Source of the DNA: Moniliella sp. 'wahieum'
Taxonomy: Eukaryota; Basidiomycota; Moniliellomycetes; Moniliellales; Moniliellaceae
Direction of reading: 5' to 3'
Length of the DNA stretch: 64,000 bases
NCBI GenBank assembly: GCA_003971905.1
Contig: RSEE01000035.1
Location: 581,694-645,693 of the forward strand
Positions 34,048 to 44,776 of this stretch are shown piece after piece. Under the pieces are notes generated by a model. It was not told the DNA's origin, ran no database searches, and saw nothing but the letters and a program-made list of their open reading frames with translations. Within the stretch, counting starts at the first letter, position 1. Each line of letters starts with the position of its first letter. The position numbers and the translations under genes are program-made.

Positions 34048-35247
34048 TTACCCATGAAAGATACGCGCTGCCGGTCGGGGTGAGTGAAGCCACTCGGCGC
34101 CCGTGTAAGCCGTGGTGAGGTACGAATGGGGTCCGTTGTACGCATCCGACAATGCATACCCGATGACGCGTTCGTCCGCCTCAAAGATCTGTGTCGCCTC
34201 TTGGATAAAAGCGGTGGTACGCGCTTGGTCACAGTACCTTCATTAGGGTCGTTGTAGCGAAAATGTCAGCATCTAACTCCGGTCTCTTTTGCTAGGCCAC
34301 ATGCCAAAATAAGAAGATGGACGAACTTAGTGGGGGCGTCACGGTAGTCAATGCAAGCAAACTCGGTGATCATCATTGGCTTGCCATATTGCGCGTAGTG
34401 ATTCAGATCTTTGCGGAGCAACTTGGTGTTGTTGACAAAGACATGGACAGCAATTATGTCCGGCTGGGTCTGGACTGCGGACAAAACGGTTTCATCCACG
34501 TCTCGTCGGATTGCTTGGCACACGAAGGCGAAATGAGCTTCGCACCCGCATGGCCATGCGGGCGATGTACTTGTCCCACGCCGCAGCAGCCTCCTGTGGA
34601 TCAATCAACCCGCTCGACCCATCTCCTGCAAAGTCTGGCTCATTGAACCCTGCGACATACTTAGCTGCCGGCTTGGGCAGTTGCTTGAATTGCTCCAAGC
34701 GCGGCTTGTCCTTTGGATCACTTGTCTTGCCCAACCCCCAGAGCATGGGAATGCGCTGCAAATTATCAGCGTGGGTGTTGTTGGGGGTCGGGGACCAATC
34801 GTAGTACCAGCCCAGGTGTTCCGCCAACCACGGCAGCGCGTCGCCACCGGCCACACCAGCCTTTACACCATTGGGGATCAGTTTGTTTCCGAGGAGGGGC
34901 AGGGGGTGTACTGGGCGAAGGAGCCGCCGAGGAGTGGGTGTGAAGGGGGTGGTGATGGTGACTGTGGCTGTGGTGGTGATGATGGTGATGGTGACTGTGG
35001 CTGTGGTGGTGTGATGGTGATGATGGCGGCTGTGGCTGTGGTGATGGTGGTGGGGGTGATGGTGGTGGGGGTGGATGGCTGCCGCGGTCGACACAGCGCT
35101 AGGCCGGGCTGCTGTGCAAGAACTAGAGAGGAAGAGGACTTGGTGCGGAGACATTCGCTGTTCTTGTTGCGGGCTTCCGTGCTGACGGTCAGCGTCAGGA
35201 CAAGAAGGAGGAGGGTGAGGAGCGGGAGCTTGGCGAGTGGGCTCATG
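34048..35247 (-). CDS. secreted glycoside hydrolase family 128 beta-1,3-glucanase (Asl1-like)
   Basis: Likely cleaves beta-1,3-glucan in the cell wall. ATG 35247 starts a signal peptide (MSPLAKLPLLTLLLLVLTL, cleavage near VSTEA). A Thr/Pro/Ser/Gln-rich linker (about 35000-35110) leads to the GH128 domain: GVKAGVAGGDALPWLAEHLG, WYYDWSPTPNN, IPMLWGLGK, then YVAGFNEPDF with the acid/base Glu in NEPD and MITEFAC with the nucleophile Glu. C-terminal pieces include ATQIFEADERVIGYAL and TAYTGAEWLHSP before the stop at 34048. Frames change near 34895 (linker to domain), 34545 and around 34240-34280 (probable intron). The signal peptide, both catalytic Glu motifs and the order are all present. Confidence 0.9.
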
Positions 35248-37446
35248 GCGACAGCTGGGGGGAGTTGGGTGCGGGGGGGAGAGTAAAGACGGTAGGGCAA
35301 AAGAGACAGAGAAGACGTAAGGCCAGCTTCCGTCTTGGAGTAGTGGATAATAGGAGGGGGAGGGGGCGGGAAGGCGAGAGGAGGTGGAGGAGAGGTGGTG
35401 GGGTGTTGGATTAGGGGAGAGGGGTTGGTCTATAGTCAAGGAGCGCAAGCTGCTAACCATTTGTGTTACTACTTCTCAATTGAGTGACTATAGGCAAAGT
35501 ACACACGCCGGGACTCGTGTGCTTTCAGAGACTACGTCTGGGACTGCCCCTCTGCCCCAGAACGATCGGCGATGGTGGATGATGCATGATGAATGTTGCT
35601 GCTGGTGAAGATCAGGTATCGGCTGCGATGAACCTCGCAGGCTGAACTTGGCGGGGTGCGCTTGCAGACAACCCCATGGGATTCCGCATGTGTGCGCTCC
35701 ACACATGATCATGGCTGTCTGGTGGGGCTGGGAAACAGGTGGGCGCAGAGCCAGTGCGCGGGCATCGGCCTATCATGTGCTGGCGTGTGGAGACTTAGGG
35801 GTGCTCACTGCCCCCGTGCAGAGGGGAATTTGCCCCACACTGTGCTGTGGCGCGTTATGCGCCCTCTCCTGTGCGTTCCTTCTTTGTGCGCCCTTTTGGT
35901 TGTCATGCATCATGTCTCCATGTCATGAGCACCCACATCACCAGCATCACCAGTATGCTCTTATCCACTTCCTCCGCGTCTGATACATGACATCAGGGCT
36001 TCACAGATCTATAGTAGGACTAGAGAACCACAAGGCGAATACGGCCCCCAGACTGGGCGTACTTTACATTTGATGCTTTTTTACCGTGTGTTTGTGTGTA
36101 TTGAAGGTTCCGGGCTTGGGCTACCACTACACTACTTGTGGCTTCATAGAAAGCGTTTGTGGCAGTCAGTAGCAAGAAAGCGTACCAGGCTGAAGCAGGA
36201 ACGCGCGACTGGTATGGCACCCAGACAAGCAGGTAACCGAGAAAAGCGGTGCAGCCTCAAAAGCATTTTGTCGTTGTTGATCTGCCATGTGATGAAGATC
36301 GAGGCTCGGGTTGTCGACGGATGGCAGCCCCTGATTCTCGGCTGCTGCTCCGTCTGGGAGCCCCGCCTATAGTGCTTACTGTTCCATCTGGGATGTCCGC
36401 CTAGTGCTTCTTCTTGGCCATCAGGAGGGGACACCGTTTAGTCACACCGTTGCGCGTCGTCCCGATCGGAACCACCGTTCCATGGCCCAGCGCTGATAGA
36501 TAACCGTGTCTGCCTTTCGCAACCGTTTCTTCGGCCATCGTTCCATTACCCAATCGTGATCGTGAACCGCAGCCACCATTCCATCGTCCATGCTCCTGAT
36601 GGGCCACCGTAGGCACTGCCCCGCGTCGTTTCAGCCGTAGCCACCGTTCCACTGTCCACCTTGATCCTTTACCGCTCGATCTGTCGCCACCCGTCCACCG
36701 TGTGGGAGTTGCGACCACAGCTACCTAAGCGGAGGGGCTGCACATGTGGCAAGGCTGAGTACGCACCGGCTTGGGCCGTAGTAACGTGTCTGAAGTCTCT
36801 GGGTCTTAGGGACAGGTGGAGAGGTAGTGGAGGACGAACACTGCCAGAGCTCGGGATGAAGAGGAGCAGCTGATGACGTGGCTGTGAAGGAATCTGCGCG
36901 ATAAGCTGGTATGGTACGGGGACTCGACGCGGCTTATTAAGGAAGACTCGCGCGACTGGGCGGATGCAGAAAGCTGTGGGAGACGAGGTGTGGAAAGACG
37001 AGAGGAGGCAACTTAATGAAGACAAGGTTGACTGTACTGAACCAATTGGCTGGAATCGGGCAGGAGTTGAACAGGAAAGGCGGGAGGGGACGTGAAATGG
37101 AAGATGGTGAAAGATCTCCCCACACCAACCAGGGGGACCCGGTACCGGTTAGATCCGAAAAGGGATGAAAAGAGACGCAATGTGGGGGTGCAGAAAGGAA
37201 GATATGACAAAAGAGGGGTTGGCTGCCGCAGGCGCAACGGAGAAGGATAAAGTAAGAGGTGACGCGGGGACAGTCGTCGCAAAGATGCCGGAAACTTGGT
37301 GGTGTCATTTAGGCCAACCGACTTCGACTTAAGCGGGGGGCGACTCTTGAAGCTTGACATGTGACACGTGGATGCGTGGCCGCTCGGGCCACCGTACATG
37401 GTTTAACGTTTAACGTTTAACCGACCACCTCGGAGCAACGTACTCG
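35248..37446. other. intergenic, no gene recognised; diverged minisatellite relics
   Basis: 2.2 kb without a recognisable gene. GATGATGCATGATGAATG is at 35577-35594. Between 36465 and 36665 the words CCACCGTTCCA, CCATCGTTCCA and CCACCATTCCA recur about every 30-60 bases. These are reverse complements of the 33.3-33.5 kb minisatellite. GTTTAACGTTTAACGTTTAACC at 37400-37421 lies just before the retroelement. Confidence 0.5.
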
Positions 37447-40290
37447 CGTACTCAGCCTTTTTGAACATTGTTAAGCGCTGGGAACCGACGTCCAGCCCTC
37501 TTCGATAATTGATCTCGGCTTGTTTCGCAGATCAGATCGATCAACGTCAACCGTCTCGACCATCGAACGGTCGAGCAAACCATTCATGTCGAGCACCATG
37601 GAGGGCGCTGCTTCTGCCGATAAGCTTGTCCAGGCTGTGGTGCGTGCCGTCCTGCGTGCATGTGTGAATGGGGCTGACAGGAAGGTGCCTTTGCCCCCCC
37701 AGAACGACTTGGAGCACCATGTCCGTTCGGCCCTGCGCGAGTTGGACCCGGGTTCACCGTTGTCTCAAGTGATGCCTGCTGTCGCCACACGCGTGGTGAC
37801 CTCGTCTCTGGTTAAGAACGGCTTGCTTCCGGTCCGGCGGCGATGGCTGCTCAGCTCGGGGTCTGCAGTGGGGCGTGGGATCCATCCACTGTCCGAGCCT
37901 ACCCGCTCTTGGCTCTCGGCCGTTTCCAACCACAGGGCGATCTGGCCAAAGCGCATCTCGCCCTCTGCGGCCACATGTTCCCTGCCCCACCGACGTGCGA
38001 TGGAGAGGAACGCAATACCAGGCTTCGTCCTCTTCTGGGTGCTGCGCCCGTCCAAGACGCTGTTTCCCATGGTGTCCACTCCATTCTTCAGTTGCTGCGT
38101 TCGGCTGACTCAGACTTGCACACAGCGGTCACGCCTGACCGGCCTGACTCTTCCCCGTCTCCCGTTCCCGGGGATGGCTCGTCATCCGCGGAACAATCTC
38201 CACCCCTATAATGATTCTACCCACCTTTCAAATATACCCCTCTGCCCTTCCGATGTTTCCGTTCACCACTCCGAGGATCTGCAGGCTAACGGTGATGCCC
38301 AGCAACGGCTGCACGAACTTCAGCAAGGGAGCATGCCCGTGGACGAGTATGCGCGCAAGTTCATGGACCTCCTATTTGATGTAGAGGCCTATCGCGACAG
38401 TCCCGAAATGGCGATGACCCTGTTCACGCGCGGTCTTTCCCCGGAATTGCGCCAAGCCTACTTTTATGTGACCGACTTTTCAATTCAAGTCCCTGGATGA
38501 ACTAGTCGAGTGGGCGGTTCGGGCAGAGTCATCGCAGGACGTCCTTCCCGCGACGGATGATCGCCCAGTAGATGTGCGCGAGGCTTCTCCTGCTGGCTCC
38601 ATTTTGTCACCGAGCTATGAAGCCGGCGTGACATCCGATGACGGATCCGACCCGCCAGACTTGGATGGAGCAGGACTCCTTGAACGCATTGACAGGCGTC
38701 ATCTCCCCATCAGCAATGAAGAATACGTACGCCGACGTGGATTCAATTTGTGCATGCGCTGCGGGAAATCTGGTCACTGGCGTAACGACTGTCCTCTGCG
38801 ACTAGTCGAGTGGGCGGATCGGGGAGAGTCATCGCAGCACGTCTTTCCCGCGATCAATAATCGCTCAGTAGATGTGCGTGAGGCTTCTCCTGGCTCCGTT
38901 TTGTCACCGAGCTATGAAGCCTGCGTATCTTCCGATGACGGGTCCGACCCGACAGACCAAGACGGAGCAGGACGCCGTCGTCGCATTAGCAGGCGTTATG
39001 GCCCCATCAGCAATGAAGAGTACGCCCGCCGACGTGGATTCAATTTGTGCATGCGCTGCGGGGAATCTGGTCACTGGCGTGACACCTGTCCTCTGCACCA
39101 ACAAAGTGGTTTGCGGCGTGGGCGGCGAAACAGTGGGTTTCCGTCTTGAAGAAGGTCGGGCCAGTGGAGCAGCCAGGGCTACTCATCCTAGGGCGGATCG
39201 GGTCAGGCGCGCCATTAAGGGCATGCGCCCCAAAAGGCGTCTAATTATCGGGGTAAGCACCGCACTGTGGATGCGTATCGGGTCCACCTACTTCGTCCTG
39301 ATGGTCGATACGTTTGTCAAATCGCCCAGAGTCACCACCCCCACCGCCCCTGTGGCCTAATGCACCCATTGCACGTTTCTTCTTGTCCCTGGTCCAGTTT
39401 CAGTATGGATCACTTCGTGCCCCTACCGGAAAGAGGGATTGGAACTTGGGTGGGGCGAGGTGCTCGACATGATGTGGATGATGGTCGACCGGCAGTCCAA
39501 GATGTGTTTATCCCGTGCAGCCCGAGGGATACTGCGACTCCCTTGTTTGAGCCGCTGACGCAGAAAGTCTTCTATGTGTTGGACCTGCTTACCGAGCGAC
39601 CGAGGACCTCTGTTCACCTTCGTCCAGATGAGTGGCTTCTGTGACTGGCATTTCATCTGTCAACGTTTGACCACTACCCAGCATCCCTATGCCGGACGGG
39701 CAGTCTGTGCGGTTTGTCGATTTGATCAAGATCTATATCTGCACCATTTCACCAATTGCACGCAGTCCGATTAGCCACTTCTTCCATGCGGCTTCCTTTG
39801 CTCTCACCACCTCCAGTTCCACTTTCAGTATCCATGTTCGACATCATATATGGATCCCAGTTCTTCAAACCGGGAGACCGCATGGAGACTGCACTTACGC
39901 CAGAGAAGGAGCATCACTTGGTCCGAATCAAGGCGACCAGCTCGGCCATGGAGTCTTTGGAGCAGATCCGCCTGGAGCGTTACACGAATCGTATGCTTGG
40001 CAATGTTCTCCTCTTGGATGAGGGAGATTAGGTAGTGGTCGACAAGGGGAGGGCACCTTTCACTCGGGCAAAAGTGACTCTTTGGGGATTGAAGTGCTTG
40101 GGCCCTTTCAAGGTTAAGTTGAAGGTGCATGAGGTGTCTTTTCTCATTGATCTTCCTCCCTGCATTCGAATCCATCCCATATAAGTGTCTCTGCCTTCGA
40201 ATAGTACCGTTTCAACGCGGTTCTCGACGCGGTTCCGTTTGAGTGGTGAGCCAGTACCTCCTCCGTCCACGGTTGAGCGAGGAGAGTAGT
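37447..40290 (+). mobile_element. degenerate Ty3/gypsy (chromovirus-type) retrotransposon, copy A: gag plus integrase remnants
   Basis: The leader (TCAGCCTTTTTGAACATTG at 37455) is shared with copy B at 40850. A gag frame begins near 37587 (MSSTMEGAASADKLVQAVVR) and continues through capsid-like HELQQGSMPVDEYARKFMDLL to two CCHC zinc knuckles. Integrase remnants follow: PWSSFSMDHFVPLPE (39391-39435), FIPCSPRDTATPLF and a C-terminal segment near 39845-40190 (FFKPGDR, GPFKVKLKVHEVSFLIDLPP). The gag frame shifts and stops several times. Protease, reverse transcriptase and RNase H are absent: only about 150 nt separate the last knuckle from the integrase-like sequence. No clear LTR pair was found. 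Non-autonomous or dead. Confidence 0.85.
38502..39098 (+). repeat. tandem duplication (about 300 bp) within gag, duplicating the zinc knuckle
   Basis: Unit 1 (38502-38801) and unit 2 (38802-39098) both start CTAGTCGAGTGGGCGG and end at the GTCACTGGCGT...TGTCCTCTGC knuckle region. Each encodes one CX2CX4HX4C knuckle (CMRCGKSGHWRNDC at 38751-38792, CMRCGESGHWRDTC at 39048-39089). Reading frame is kept through both units, so the duplication probably occurred while the frame was under selection. Confidence 0.9.
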
Positions 40291-40847
40291 CCTGGCTGTT
40301 TTATCGGATCTTTGACAGTCGCGTCCCCCATTATCAGCTCCAGTACTTGTCTTCTTATTTGTTTGCTTCCCTGATTTGGATATTGAGGAATGATTGCTTC
40401 TCACCACAACGACATGAGGGAGAATTAGGTGCCTGTGCGGGGATTAACTTGCTCACACAGAGCATACCCCCGGGACATCCCAACAAGCGCGAAAGCGGGC
40501 TTCGGAGGGTCCATGCCGCGTGCGAATCGCGGCTTGCCTTTTGCAGTTGGTGTGCCAATTCAACGCCAATTCCATCTCCCCAACAGTGAAATAGAAATGA
40601 GGAGACCATCCAGCAAAGCGTGGTTCCCGTGTTGGCGCCTCTTGCGAAACAAGGGGAGCGGGATGCTCGATGCCTGCTCGTTTCCGGGATCTGCCATGGA
40701 CACTGAGGCTCAGATCAGAGGCTCCGACCTGAGGTCAGGCCTGAGGGACTTTACTGACGCTGATCCATGATGCGCTGATGGCGCTGATGCGTCAGTGATT
40801 CTACGGCCGCCCCGCATTTTTCTCACCGATGCCTCTAATCAGCGCAA

Positions 40848-42075
40848 TCAGCCTTTTTGAACATTGTTAAGCGCCGGTAATCGACGTCCAGCCCTCTTCA
40901 ATTCATTCCGGCTTTTTTTCGGAGGAAGCTAGGAAGATCAATCATCTCGACCATCGAACGGTCGTCGAGCAAGTCATCCACGTCGAGCACCATGGAGGGC
41001 GCTGCTTCTGCCGATGAAATTGTCCAGGCTGTGGTGCGTGCCGTCCTGCCGCGCATGTGTGAATGGGGCTGACGGGAAGGTGCCTTTGCCCCCCCCCAGA
41101 ACGACTTGGAGCAGCATGTCCGTTCGGCCCTGAGTGAGTTGGACCCGGGCTCACCGTTGTCTCAAGTGATGCCTGCTGTCGCCGCACGCGTGGTGACCTC
41201 GTCTCTAGTCAAGAACGGCCTGCTTCCGGTGCCGGCGGCGATGGATGCTCAGCTCGGGGTCTGCAGTGGGGGGTGGGATCCATCCACTGTCCGAGCCTAC
41301 CCGCTCTTGGCTCTCGGCCGTTTCCAACCACAGGGCGATCTGGCCAAAGCGCATCTCGTCTCTGCGGCCACATGTTCCCTGCCCACCGACGTGCGATGGA
41401 GAGGAACGCAATACCAGGCTTCGTCTTCTTCTGGGCGCTGCGCCCGTCCAAGACGCTATTTCCCATGGTGTCCACTCCATTCTTCAATTGCTGCGTCCAG
41501 CTGACTCAGACTTGCACACAGCGGTCTTAGTGCCTACACTCCCTGACCCTTCCTCGTCGTCCATTCCCCGGGATGGCTCGAAAACTGCAGCACAATCTCC
41601 CCCCCTCAATAATGATCTTACCCACCATCCAACTATGCCGCCCTGCCCCTCGGTTCAAACGCAGCACGCTCAACTTGATGATGAGAGAAGGGACAAGCAA
41701 CATCTCTCTGCATGTGGACCAGGGTTAGATTCTCGCAGTAAGATGCAAGGCAAACGTCCTTCTGAAGGCAAGGCGCGAGAGGGAGCTTCGAAGCGCATGA
41801 TGCTACCTAAGAAACCACACGACGTAGTGCCCCCCCACTGCCTTCGAACCGTGCCGCAGGCATATTGGAAGGTAAGGTGCTCCTCAAGATTCTCCAGAGT
41901 CGTCGTGAGGAAAACTCCGCGGTGGACACGAGTACTTGGCACGCTGGACCGACTTTCCTAGCAGTGAAGACGAGTGGGTACCCGCGGCTGCGTTTCATCA
42001 CCTCGTGCCTGCTGTCCTCGACTTTCACAGCAGTCATCCAGAAGCCCCATGTTCCAATCGTCGCCGTCAATTAAT
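40848..42075 (+). mobile_element. degenerate Ty3/gypsy retrotransposon, copy B: gag start joined to chromodomain
   Basis: The same leader as copy A (from 40850) is followed by a gag start (MEGAASADEIVQAVVR near 40991) closely matching copy A up to about 41520. The sequence then diverges and ends with a chromodomain-like segment at about 41865-42050 (YLARWTDFPSSEDEWVPAAAF, overlapping the end of an ILQSRREE frame). Such a chromodomain is the hallmark of the chromovirus clade integrase C-terminus. Everything between gag and the chromodomain is missing. The two copies are tandem, same strand, about 560 bp apart. Confidence 0.8.
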
Positions 42076-42832
42076 GCGCGTTGCCTCCTCCAAGGGCAAA
42101 GGAAGAGGGGATAAGGTCACGGGTGGACCGTAATCTCCATCTATCTTTTTTTTGGCCTTGCCTGCATTGTTCGCGCGTCCCTTCACATCTCAGCTTATTC
42201 AAGCAAAATTCAGCCCTGTCTCATCTGCGTGTTGGCCACGGCCACCCCCCCCCCCACATATGGCGCTCTCTCTATCATGGAAACGCACGCTGCCACATGC
42301 CTGTGAAGACGAAACAACTTGGACGAAACTACTGCCATCGCGATGCGCTTTGCTTCTCGAGCGACGAGGGCAACGTGAGAGGGGTTACACTGAGATAAAC
42401 ATGTTGAGCGCCGAATGGGCTCAAGAAGGCCCAACAATGGCCTGGGGCGGGGCTCATAGAAGGGTGCGCACGTAGGCGCAGGGGTAGCGTCCAAGATGAA
42501 GAGGATCCTGTGTTCGGGGGGGACCAGACGTAGAAGCAGATGCAAGATCAGCTCAGCAACTCGTGGGTGGCCGTTGAGAGTTGGTTGAGATCTGAGAAGA
42601 TGGGGATTTGGCCGTAGTCGATCCCCTGGATCATCGATCATTAATCATTGCTTATTGATCACACATCACGAATCACCTCTAACCCTATACCTGCGTTTTA
42701 CAATCTGAAATCAAGTCACTCCCGGCGGACTCCAAGCACGCCGGTTTCAGATCTCCGATCCCTCAGCCAGACGGTGGACCAAGGCGCCTCGGAAGAACAG
42801 CGCCAGTCCTCCCTCGTCTTCTTCCCACCACC
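42076..42832. other. 5' flank of the PHO13-type gene
   Basis: No gene is recognised. Contains GATCATCGATCATTAATCATTG near 42629-42650, an AT-rich patch, and CTAACCCTAT at 42680-42689, a telobox-like half site about 145 nt before the ATG. Confidence 0.45.
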
Positions 42833-43826
42833 ATGGGCTACGACTTCATCTCCGGCGAGGCCGGCGCAGAAGCCTTGCTGAGCAGGTACGATACATTCTT
42901 GTTCGACTGTGATGGCGTGCTATGGTCCGGCTCAGACCAGTTGGCTGGTGCTGCGGATGCCCTGGCCAAGCTGCGCAAGGCTGGCAAGCAGGTCGTTTTT
43001 GTGACCAACAACGCGTCCGTCTCACGCGCCAAGTACATCCACAAGTTCGAAAAGATGGGAATCGAGGCCAAGGTTGAGGAGATTGTGTCTGCTTATGCAG
43101 CAGCGGTGTACGTGGCGCGGGTGCTGAAATTGCGCGAGTCGGCGCGGCCGAAGGTCTATGTCCTGGGCATGGCAGGCATCGAGGACGAGCTGGCGATCGA
43201 GGGTATTCCCTTTTGCGGCGGAACTGATCCTAAAGACAAGGCATTTCTTCCTGAAGAGGGAGATACCTGGGCCCCGCTTAATCACCCAGATGCCATTGAC
43301 TCCGAGGTCGGGGCCGTACTGTGCGGAATCGACTTGAATCTGAATTACATCAAGCTGGCCAAGGCGTACAAACACATCATGCGCGAGGGAACCCATTTTA
43401 TCTTGACCAACGATGACTCTACCTTTCCTGCTCCAGGTGGACCATGGCCTGGCGCAGGCGCCATGTCGTCCCCGCTACTTTTCTCACCAAGAAGACGCCC
43501 ACGATCATTGGAAAGCCCCACCAGCCTATCCTCGATTCGATCCAAGCAGTGTGCGTTGCTGTTCCTTTCTTATACATAGTTGAGCAGACGTCTCTTCCGA
43601 GCACTTGAACTAACTTTCTGTGCGAACCAGGCATCCGTTCAATCCAAAGCGTACCCTCTTTATTGGCGACCGCCTCGACACGGATATTGCCTTTGGCGGT
43701 CACGCTGGCATCGACACCCTCATGGTTCTCACAGGCATTTCCAGCAAAGCCGAGGTGGACGCACCAGGGGCAGAGATAGTGCCGACGTACATGGCCAACT
43801 CGCTCGCATCGGCGCTCCACGTGTAG
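42833..43826 (+). CDS. PHO13: HAD-superfamily 4-nitrophenylphosphatase / phosphoglycolate-type phosphatase (Pho13)
   Basis: Cytosolic Mg-dependent phosphatase of the HAD C2a type, thought to clear toxic glycolytic side products. ATG 42833 begins MGYDFISGEAGAEALL. Motif I is FLFDCDGVLW (nucleophile Asp in DCDG), motif II is FVTNNAS, and the cap region runs AYAAAVYVARVLKL. FILTNDDSTFPAPGG and PGAGAM precede motif III (GKP), and motif IV is FIGDRLDTDIAFGG in exon 2. An intron spans 43551-43630 (GTGCG...CAG), splitting a Val codon. One T is missing in a TTTT run at about 43481, shifting the frame between PGAGAMSSPL and the GKP segment. Stop TAG is at 43824-43826. Length (about 305 residues) fits the family. 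Confidence 0.95.
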
Positions 43827-44776
43827 TGCCGGTCCAAGTTATGTGTGGGCTCCGCCCCGCTTACGCCTGCCCTTTAATCGATGCAAGATGCTTCATGCAT
43901 GGATCCATGGGGTGGGAGGGGGAAAAGACGAAGCAGGTGTGTGAGCAAACCTTAAGCTGCCCCTTTTACGTATGCGGGGGGAACGTCGACCCGAACCGAT
44001 CCTGACCCTGTGGGGTGCGCTGGCCTTGGGCTCATGCAGACGGGGGTTGAGGAGTCTGAGCGGCAGCAGCGGACGCTTTCTTTTGTTGTGAAAGCACCAC
44101 CGCCTGCTGCCGCATATCCTGGATCGTGCCCTAGCAAGTTGTATAAACGGTCTGCATCTTCGGGTTGCTTCCCGTCGAGTTGTAGGAACAGTCGAGATTG
44201 GCCCTTGCGTAGCCGCTTTGCAAGCCATGCCACTGTAACCACCCCAGGCCCCACCGCGGGTGGACCATAAGGAAGAAGCTATCGCTTCTGTTCGCGATCT
44301 TGGGCGTTCATTGTGCCGCTCCTGGCACCAACCCGCTCCTGGTTTGCACCGTCCGTCCTGGCCGTAGTATTCGGCGTTGGCGTCCTGTATACTATCCAGG
44401 CGGAGCCGCACAAGGGTGGGTCATGGAGAGGGAGACCGGCATCCCCGACGCTTCATGTACTACCCACCAAACTATTGACTAAATCTGCATCACCTACGAG
44501 CTCCAGGTGTCACAACTGGAGCGGAGGACCGAGCATCGGGAAACAAGAACACAAGGAAGAAAGAAAAACAGCCTGCGAAATACATTCGTGTAGAGAGCAT
44601 GCGAGCAGAACAGAACATGAACAAGCAAGAGCAGCGAGACGGGAAGAGCCTGGGGGTTAGCATGCAGTCGTACATGCGGGACTGGGAAATGCTTTTGGAC
44701 ATTGAAGCTGGCCACTGCCCCCATACATAGATCGACTACAATAGACAGGATGGGCAGCTGCCGCACAATGGCCATG
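43827..44776. other. convergent spacer with an unexplained open frame
   Basis: Between the stop of PHO13 and the stop of the MBOAT gene. On the plus strand, from about 44270, a frame reads IASVRDL, shifting into VPLLAPTRSWFAPSVLAVVF, a single hydrophobic segment followed by a charged tail. On the minus strand, 43952-44254 reads VTVAWLAKRLRKGQSRLFLQLDGK. Neither matches a family I know, and I cannot choose between them. Confidence 0.3.

Noticed and set aside
34681-35286. Plus-strand Gly/Asp/Val-rich frame of 201 residues
   Set aside because: It is the complement of the Thr/Pro/Gln linker of the GH128 gene, whose minus strand has a signal peptide and catalytic motifs.
37400-37460. GTTTAACGTTTAACGTTTAACC before copy A as a long terminal repeat end
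   Set aside because: It is not repeated after copy A or before copy B, so no LTR pair is supported.
37754-38084. Minus-strand frames opposite the retroelement gag
   Set aside because: They are shadows: both copies A and B show them, and only the plus-strand frames carry Gag-like and zinc-knuckle motifs.
43438-43460. A 21-base GT...CAG segment in PHO13 that could be a mini-intron
   Set aside because: Keeping it gives FPAPGG...PGAGAM, which aligns with the spacing of PHO13 relatives (FP then PGAG). Removing it would delete conserved residues.
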